From Branchiostoma floridae (lineage: Eukaryota; Chordata; Leptocardii; Amphioxiformes; Branchiostomatidae): 64,000 bases of DNA. The stretch covers positions 16,887,613-16,951,612 of the forward strand of contig NC_049980.1 in NCBI RefSeq assembly GCF_000003815.2. The letters are read 5' to 3'. The translations under genes were made by a program, and so were the position numbers. The notes below the pieces were generated by a model. It made no database searches. It worked only from the letters and a program-made list of their open reading frames with translations, and was not told the origin of the DNA. Positions 56,279-64,000 of the stretch are shown here, one piece after another. Within the stretch, counting starts at the first letter, position 1, and each line of letters opens with the position of its first letter.

Positions 56279-59200
56279 CTGGGGGGAACGAACATTCCTC
56301 TCATTCAACTGTGGGATATGTGTGCGATAGTATGTCCTTGATAATTCGCTGAACTATCAACCAATATCTTGTGTCTGTGAGTAAATTAGCACATTCAGAC
56401 AATCTACGCGAGCCCAGACTAAACAGATAAAGCAGCAAGCATCAATAGCCCTACCGTGTTTCCTCGCCCTCCAGTAGTTTCCTGTACGCCTGAATCTCCA
56501 CATCCAGGGCCAGCTTGACGTTCATCAGCTCGTTGTAGTCCTGGACCTGTTTCGCCATCTCGTTCTTGATCTGCTTCAGCTCGTCCTCCAGACTGCGCAC
56601 CATGGACTGCAGCTGGTCAACATCGCCGGTGGACCTGCTCTCCAACTCACGGGCACTCTTCTCCAGCAGGGCGTTCTGACAAAAAGGGGAACAAAGAATT
56701 ACTAAAAGAAACTACTAGATATACGCACAATTGTGATGATAGGTAAAACGACTAGTTTGATGGACATGGATACGTAAATATTTGGTTATGAAATAAAAGT
56801 CATGGTTTTGGGACAATATACTTGAAGACTTGTCTTGAAAAAAATGTAGATATCATAAAGTGTGCGATATATAGACAGGCTATGTATTAGATGAGATGCA
56901 TCCCCTGTCCAAAGATTCCAAAGTCCATATCATATACATGGGTTTGTAGTCTAATTGCCTCACCTTGCTCTTGGCCGTGTCCACCTCGCTGGTGAGCACG
57001 TGAACTTGACGTTTGTTCTCCAGAGCCTCCTGCCTGGCCAGGCGCAGCGCGTCCTCCGCCCTGTCACACTTCTCCGTGATGTCACGCAGCTGGGGAGGGA
57101 CAGATCACATAGGAGTATTTCATTAAAGCTAAATTCGTGCTTATCCAATGCATCCAATTACTATTCATACCTAAACACCGAGGCGAAGTTATGTACAATA
57201 TCCAAAAGATAGAGTTTCAAAGGACTCACGACGAAAGACACTGACATCACTGTCTACTTTCAAAAACGCTTATTTAATGATCAGTTGCTGCCATAATTGG
57301 ATGACTTCCAAGAAGAATCTCTCCTCTGCACTGCGGTTTCATGAAGTAGCTAGACTACCATAGGTGAGAATAGCAAATCGGACACGAGTGGAGCCGCAGA
57401 TATCTTACCTTGGACTGGTACCACTGCTCAGACTCGTCCTTAGTCTTCTTAGCCAGGGCTTCGTACTGCTTCTTCATGTTGGCCATCGCCATGGCCATTT
57501 CGTCATAGATGCTGCGGCCGCTGTCGATCTGCACCACCGCCTTCTGCTCCTCCAGCTGCTTCTGGAGCGCTTCGATCTCCTGTAGTTTCAGGGAGAGGGA
57601 TAGGTGGCGTTGTGTGATGGAACGATCAGTTGTGCATACTTTTGTAGATGTTGATCGTCCAATGTTGCTATTTCATCAATTATTTTGCCAGTTAGTATTA
57701 CGCAATCTAACCCTTTTCTAACATGTCAGTCTTAACGCGTACCTGTTGGTGGATTTCCTTGGAGAAGTCCAGGTCTTGCAGGGCTGTTTTTAACCTCGTC
57801 TCCATGTCTTGCCTAGCCAGATCCACCTTATTCAGTTCCTGTAAGGAGATTTTGACCAAAAATGTTTCTTTTGTACGCATTCAAAAGATAAACAATCATT
57901 TGCATCGGATATATGGGAATATTTCAAGGTAAGACCAATAAAGAGATGAGCTTTATCGGGATGTACAGAAATATTGCGTAAAAAGTTTACCATTGTTAAC
58001 CACTGATTACACATTCAAGCACATTCATTCTGTATACAACTTCGAATTCCGCCGATTTTTTGTAAACAAATGCTCACCTTCCTGGAGCTGTTTAACTCAG
58101 TCTCAAGGTCCTGGCGAACTCGCTTCTCCTCCCCCAACCTGGAAGAGCGGGTATGTTTCAGTCTTGAAATCAAGTGCATATACGAACAACGCTATTGTCA
58201 TTAAACACCATAGTCGTTTGTATTTTGTGAAAAATCATGTTCGCCTGTATTTTATGACATCGACATCAATACGGATGCACATTGTTGCCAGTTTGAGAGG
58301 CATTTTCCAAGGCGCTAGCAAATTTCTTTAAACTTAGCGATTAGTAAAACAAGCAACACACTTTCCCCTGTCATTTCTTCAACAACATTACCGTATTCAA
58401 GCCACATCTAAATACACGTAAATGGCCTATTGAAGTAGGTTTAAGCTCGAGAAAGAAATCATACTTTCCATACATAACGTTATGTTCGACTTAATTACAG
58501 TTTTGTATTTCCCTACGGTTAGTACAATATGGATGCTGTTCTTATGTTTTCCGTGACATGATTCATGAATTTTTTGTCGGCCCGTCCAAACGAAATGCAT
58601 GGATCGGATATTTGTGTGCTGCCAATTCATTGGCCAACACGTACAACCAATTTCTTAATGAAACACCTGGTAATTGCAGTGGTGAACACAAGTGAAATTA
58701 CTCCCATGGCGGCACTCACTCTCAAAGTGACGGGTTTATGGACACGGACCACACGAACAGGTGGAATAGCTCGAGGAAACATCGCTGAAATTACAGCCGC
58801 CTACAGGGTCGTTATCCGCCCATATTCGCGATAATTTTACACAATTTGTAGACGTAAATGTATGACACGATTTGCGAATGGGGGCAATGACCTGACATAC
58901 TCTTTAGGTTTGCGGAGAAAAAAACATGGAAAGTCCAATTGATGACTTTTAGGTCAATTGGACTTAAAAGTTTGATTAAACTTAGCGGGGAACCAAACAA
59001 TTGCACCCATCGACTTATAGACTTCACCGAAAGTTTGTAATGTTCAAAGAAATCCTTTTGCCAAGCGTCTTTACAATCAAAAAGATGTAAAATAAGACTA
59101 ATAAGTTTTTCGAACGAAAATTGTAAAGTCCCTCCGTTTTGCTTGAAATGTGCATATTTTTTTAAGTTTCCAAATAACGAACGAACCCGGTTCTTCTGGC

Positions 59201-61493
59201 TGCATTTGTATCCACTTTCAACATTTCCTGCTACATATGAGCTTAACTAAAATCAAACAAACCCAAGTGTCTCTCATAGTCTTCATCATTCAGTTTGTAA
59301 GTGTTCAAGCATCAGTGAGCATCAGTGAAAGCACCAATCACTTCTTAAGTGAAGGCATGATTGGAGAAAAGTGTGACGCGACCCGGACACCTTTACGTGA
59401 TAAACTGCACTGCGTGCCTCGTGAATTGTGTCAGGGTGACCCCTAGCCGTTGTTAACGCCCCAGCTTCGGGCGAAAGCTGTGTAACTTCCCCATCTAATG
59501 ACAGACTAGGCACAACTGTTACCTTTGTGCACCAGTACTTAAGAACTAATTTGATGTACTTTGGTGTCAACAACCCGCATGTAATGATAGTACATGTACT
59601 TTTTAACGGGAAAATGAACATTGGGCAGACAATTTTACGTTTTGTTGTTTGACTGTAAGACTTATGCAATATACTGACTTTCTAATCTGATCACTTGTTT
59701 GAGTAATCTTGTTTCATGTCTTTCACAGAATTCGAAGATAGGCAATTTGGCGAGTGAATGATGTCCTAGCCTTTCTTGTCGAGGGTTCAAGAGCGAAGAG
59801 AGATATACTTTAGTAAATCGGATGAAATACAACTCAGGAATACACGGTGAATGAACTCCACTAAGGGTGATGATTTGGTCTTCCTATAAGGATGATTTGC
59901 AGAGTTCAGTCTCGAGCTCTGTTAACAAAACACCAAACAACCGCCGCCTGTGGCTGGGCTTGGAGACGTGTTGACTCTTTTCCCAGACTTCAAAGCACAA
60001 AGATCGCATTTGCATCGGAAAGGAACAAATATCGTCGCCAGAGTCCATCTGTCTGTTGACTTTGTCAGGTCAGGGAATAGGCCATGGCCGTCAGGCGTGA
60101 TTGAAAGAGACTAAAACAAAATCTATAGAGGTCTTATTTTCGTGGAGTCCGGCAAGAAAGGCATATCCGATTTCAAACGGGAGGACGGTGGTAATGTAGG
60201 ACAACATCGCCGACATTTCGACATACAGACAATCTATCTTAAGTCCTCCACATTAGCATGCACAAGTATACGAATGCTTGCATTGTAAAAAATTATTAGT
60301 ATGTTTCAGATGTGGTTATACCGATACATTCTCCTCGCTAAAACATATCAATCAAACGCGTAAGTGGTCGTCTATTGTGTTTGTGCATAATATCGATCCA
60401 TCTCGCAGAGCGAACAATACAAAGATGGAGCTGTGAATGAGGTAGAAAGGACACCCGTCTCTGGCCTTTATGTCGTGATCCTCAAAATCAATTATACATT
60501 CCTCAAACAATATGTGTAGCATCGCATTACACAGCACGTACAATATGGTGGGCTATGAACACAGCGAGCAATTTGTACAGCATTGGGCACATTTATGAAT
60601 GTCTTCATTGTGCTACCGTCGTAGAAAAAAGACAATTAATAAAAGCAAGTCTAAATTCACTTCCTCTAAGGTATCCCCGACTTTAGCATAATACATGTAC
60701 AGCTACTATACACAATAAACAATTCTACCTACATACATGTACTTGAATACACTACAAAAAGAATATCAATGCATGTGCAATATTCGTTACAACATCTTTA
60801 TGTTAAGACTATCGGAGAATGTCATGTTACTTACTGGTGCCTTGTATGGTCCAGCTCCTCCCCCAGGGTGTCCCTGTCCACCTCCACGATGGCCTTCTCG
60901 TTGGAGAGGGAGTCGATGGCGCGTCGGAGCTCGCGGATCTCCTGTTCAAACATCTCTTTCATCTGGTGAAAGTTCTGGTGGCCAGCCTGGAGAGCCCGCA
61001 CCTCTATCTCCAGCTCCTCGTTACGGGTCTCCAGGAAGCGCACCTTGTCGATGTAGCCGGCCAGGCGCTGGTTCAAGGTCTGCATCTCCTCCTTCTCCTG
61101 GACGCGCAAGGCGTGGTTCTCGGCGATTTGTAAGGCGTTGGAGGTGGCTATAGCCCCGCTGATGGTGGTGGTGCTGGGGCGGGAGGCGGCGATGGTCGTG
61201 CGGCGCATGGTCGTGACGGGAGAAGGCCGGCTGCCTGAGAAGGACGTCCGGTTGTTGGTGCCTCCCCCGCCCAGTCGGTACGTCGTCGTCAGCGTCTTGG
61301 TGGCGGAGTTGTAGTTGGACATCGCCGGAGAAGTGCTGAAACGCGCCGCGTAGATCGAGTCGGTCATGCTTCTGGGCGATCCTGACAGTCTCGTCTTGGT
61401 CGGAGTCGAGGTTGCAGAGGGGCGGGGTCCTGGTCTCTGCACTGGAACGGTGTGAGAGAGAGTGGTGGTACTCTGGGTGCCGCTACGGCTCAT
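55081..61493 (-). CDS. Cytoplasmic intermediate filament protein with beta-trefoil (R-type lectin-like) tail (619 aa, ten exons)
   Basis: Exons: 61493-60835, 58138-58078, 57838-57743, 57579-57409, 57089-56964, 56675-56455, 56278-56131, 56023-55917, 55726-55588, 55212-55081; every phase fits. Residues 1-132 are a Ser/Thr/Arg-rich head. The coil 1A initiation motif is LNQRLAGYIDKVRFLETRN (140-158); the rod-end motif is KLALDVEIQAYRKLLEGEE (425-443). Coil 1B aligns with vimentin without the 42-residue insert of lamins and protostome filaments, so this is a chordate-type cytoplasmic filament chain. No lamin tail domain or CaaX box is present. After a linker (446-494), residues 495-619 form three repeats of about 40 residues, each closing with QxW (533, 573, 609), the signature of ricin-B-like beta-trefoils. 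Acts in the cytoskeleton; the trefoil ligand is unknown. Confidence 0.95.
56455..58138 (-). CDS. Filament exons 2-6: coil 1B, coil 2 and rod end
   Basis: Exon lengths are 61, 96, 171, 126 and 221 nt. Translations include EEKRVRQDLETELNSSRK, ELNKVDLARQDMETRLKTAL, YDEMAMAMANMKKQYEALAK, CDRAEDALRLARQEALENKR and the rod-end consensus. From memory, vertebrate desmin and vimentin have 61, 96, 162, 126 and 221, so the intron plan is conserved apart from three extra codons in exon 4. Confidence 0.95.
58139..60834. other. Filament gene intron 1 (2.7 kb)
   Basis: No exon, repeat or RNA is recognised. Short frames on both strands lack splice-supported continuity. Confidence 0.5.
60835..61493 (-). CDS. 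Filament exon 1: head, coil 1A and first half of coil 1B
   Basis: Encodes 219 residues plus two bases. The head is rich in Ser, Thr, Arg and Pro, as in assembly-regulating, phosphorylatable heads of type III filaments. The exon ends after VEVDRDTLGEELDHTRH with a GTAAGT donor, the same place where vertebrate type III genes break coil 1B. The start is the first ATG of the frame. Confidence 0.95.
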
Positions 61494-63482
61494 CCTGTCC
61501 CACTTTCAGGCCGGGTGATAAAAGAACGGGAAACACAGGCTTCGATTGGTGCAGATACCAATCACACTGCCATGGCAACGCAATTTTCGTTTGCGTGAGT
61601 CAAAGATGATTACCGTCTCTCGTCGAATCACTATATTGTTCAGAAAAAAACTCGCTTAACCTGGTGCAAGAGTTGGTCCCAGCGAGACGAACGTGTCGCG
61701 TCCAGAGGCTGAGTGTCTCAGACTGAGGCAGACGCGGAGTGATCGGTTAACGCGGGATCACGGGGTGCCGCGTCTCTAGGCTGACGCTACTGTGTGTGGA
61801 AAGATGCATGAGGCCTCCGACTGATGTGGTGTGCCAAGGATTCCGCCACAACAAAGGACCCAGTAACTGGGAATTCATGAAGTGTACTCCCGTGCTCCAT
61901 TGAGCCCAGTATTCGTCTGAATACCGGCACAGTGTGAAGCCATACTTATTTGCGTCACTTCTCAGTACTTTTGACTTTGACGTATCTACATCTGCCTGGT
62001 TGCACCACAAAAACGAACCACACCGCTTCCTAGACTAGAAGGAAAATAATTAAAAGCCTCTAACCGAGACCTTGCCATCGAGCCTTGCCTTCACAAGTCA
62101 CAAAATGCGGTTCAAGTCAGTAGACAATGAAGTTTCGAAGATAACTTTCCAACAGGGCTGCCACCATGACCGTGACAGTAATGCGCTACACGTTTTGAAG
62201 GCACTTTCATGACCTAAAACTTCATTTCTATTCTGTAGTGGTGGTGAATCTGAGAAAGGCACAGAAGGACCGTGGGATGTGGTTCGACAAGGTAGCTCTG
62301 CTGACTTTTGTACCCCTCCGACAAGGTAGTCGCACTGCCCTAGAGGTGGCCTCTTCAAAGTCTTCCCACTAGCTGGGACTGGCGTCACAAATTGTTAAAT
62401 ACTCCTAGTATTTTTCTCCCCAAACCACTTAGAATAAGCTGCATTTACAAAGGACAATTATCACAAGACCTTAAGTTCCCAGTACGTAGTGTGTTGTCAG
62501 TGGCCCTTAACCAAGTGTGCAGCGGATACCCGCACTTCTGTTAACGAAGTGTTTTTCCCGATCATCTAAGTGGTTGTTTGATTGAGAGACAATTTGTTTC
62601 ATTGGCACACGAGCAAAATGACCTCCAGTGCCCTCTCGCTGGGCGGAGTTACATTTCGCTTAGAATAGTCAATCTTCGTTTTAGCCTCAACGTATTTTCA
62701 CACCTGTATCGCTGACATCCACGTTTCTCGCCTTTCGATTCCTGCCCATATAATTATCTTTTATTTCTACTACATTCTCAACCTGGTAATTTGCAAGAGT
62801 AACTCCCAGTTCAAACACCTCTGCTACGAGTAACTAAGTGTGCAGAATGAAAACAAACTCCTCATTCTGTACACACTGACATGTAAACGTTGTGTCTCGG
62901 CTGTCTGTGATGACGATGACTTTCGTAGAATTTTTGACTTGATTGTAACGAGAGACAATGGCTTCTTTCGTTCTTTTGTTCGGTATCTTGAAAAAGATTA
63001 GATAGGACAACATAACTTTTCAATAAGCTTATGTTCAGTGTTGTGTTTGGTGTAGTATTACCTACATGGTAAAGCAGTTGGGAATAGTCACGACCACGCC
63101 CCCTCCCTAAGGCAGCATAGAATCATTGATCTTAAAATACAGGGCCTGGGGACAGTTACTTCTATAGTATCGGTCTATCATTCGGCAACTGAACAATAAA
63201 ACCTTTCCCTCGGGCGTGTGTTAATTGCTTTTCTCGCGAATTACAACCGTCCTCCGGTTTGTCATTCCGCATGGGGTGTTTGAAGTGAAACAAGAACCAG
63301 ATAGAGAAGCAATTTTCATCCGAATCGCTGGGGACTTCGCACACAAGCCTGAGTTGAAATATACCCATTCTGGACAGTACAGAAGGTCTGAAGGTCACAC
63401 GCAACTTCTCACAGTTCTGTAAACACAAACTCATCCCTGCGAACCATGATATTGAAACAAGCAACTTGAAGCAAGGGTACAT
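61494..63482. other. 5' flank of the filament gene and intergenic sequence
   Basis: Promoter presumably within the first few hundred bases; no TATA box is evident on the minus strand. No further gene is recognised. Confidence 0.4.
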
Positions 63483-63800
63483 TAAGCTAACGGCACAACC
63501 CGCCGTACGTGCAACTACGTGCTATCTACGTGCCAAAACGTGGGCAATCATTTGGGATCCGTAAGTGGTAAGTACCCCCTCCGTACGAACTCGTAGGGTA
63601 TCCGACGGATTTTGGAGCACGCAGGCTCGCCGTAGAACTTCACGTGCAGACAAAACTTTGTGTGCCATCGGGCTGCGGATTCGCCCCCCGTACGGGCGAC
63701 GCGCATACCCTGTACGGCCTGAACGTTTCCAGAAATACGTGGCGGACGTAGCCTCCCCAAAAAACGCATTGTACATACGACGGGTTGTGCCCTTAGCTTA
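63483..63800. mobile_element. MITE of about 318 bp
   Basis: Left end TAAGCTAACGGCACAACCCG, then CCGTACGTGC; right end inverted TAAGCTAAGGGCACAACCCG, then TCGTATGTAC. A TA target duplication is possible. The interior is GC-rich; frames within it (up to 84 codons) are not genes. Confidence 0.85.
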
Positions 63801-64000
63801 GGCCTACGTCACATTACCCAGGGACCCGAAAGTGCAAAAAATCAGCCCTTAACATACCCGGCCGGGCCCCTTTGTGGAAATGTGACGTTAGCATTAACAG
63901 TTGGTTGGTTGCGTGTTTGTATAGCTACGATCAACATAATGCTCTTGTCTCAGACCTGGCATTCTTTTACACATCTCACGGTTCCACGAGCTGAATTGAT
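63801..64000. other. Right edge of window
   Basis: Nothing recognised. Confidence 0.4.

Noticed and set aside
60737-61153. 138-codon Pro/Arg/Ser-rich frame on the plus strand
   Set aside because: Antisense shadow of filament exon 1.
63522-63801. Three frames of 73-84 codons at the right edge
   Set aside because: They lie wholly inside an inverted-repeat MITE.

Overview
This is a eukaryotic, animal genomic window: intron-rich genes with GT-AG junctions, assembly gaps written as runs of N, many inverted-repeat mobile elements and microsatellites, and no bacterial, viral or CRISPR features. The gene set points to an invertebrate chordate, most likely an amphioxus (Branchiostoma). The reasons are a single FERM gene resembling both vertebrate FRMD3 and FRMD5, a cytoplasmic intermediate filament gene of the short coil-1B (chordate) type with vertebrate-like introns, an otopetrin, and a stand-alone NHL gene. 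The species is inferred, not proven.

Layout. (1) 1-36,115, minus strand: a FRMD3/FRMD5-type FERM gene. Fifteen exons were rebuilt from splice sites, all phase-consistent, and the 3' end runs off the left edge. Its introns hold most of the repeats, including a 220-bp fold-back family (six copies), a roughly 2-kb inverted-repeat transposon with a second oppositely oriented copy, a transposon carrying a 230-bp tandem array, a minisatellite and three gaps. (2) 37,072-39,730, minus: a five-coding-exon secreted or ER cyclophilin. (3) 41,309-42,142, plus: an intronless six-bladed NHL propeller gene. (4) 42,896-45,500, minus: a second, paralogous cyclophilin, interrupted by a gap and carrying a probable one-base assembly error. 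(5) 45,856-49,240: a DNA transposon and a 5'-truncated LINE relic. (6) 49,389-52,852, plus: a six-exon otopetrin-like proton channel gene. (7) 55,081-61,493, minus: a ten-exon intermediate filament gene whose last three exons encode a three-fold repeated QxW beta-trefoil (R-type lectin fold). (8) 61,494-64,000: promoter side of the filament gene plus one MITE.

The genes are not an operon and share no obvious pathway. FRMD3/5 and the filament protein belong to cortex and cytoskeleton, the cyclophilins to secretory-pathway protein folding, and otopetrin to proton conductance. The most unusual item is the filament protein ending in a lectin-like beta-trefoil. Its rod exons keep the exact lengths of vertebrate type III filament genes, and the trefoil sits in a discrete terminal exon cassette. 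I do not recall a described protein with this architecture, but I could not search.

Limits: everything was read by eye. Exon junctions rest on GT/AG signals, phase continuity and remembered family sequences. Mobile-element boundaries rest on inverted repeats seen in this window only.
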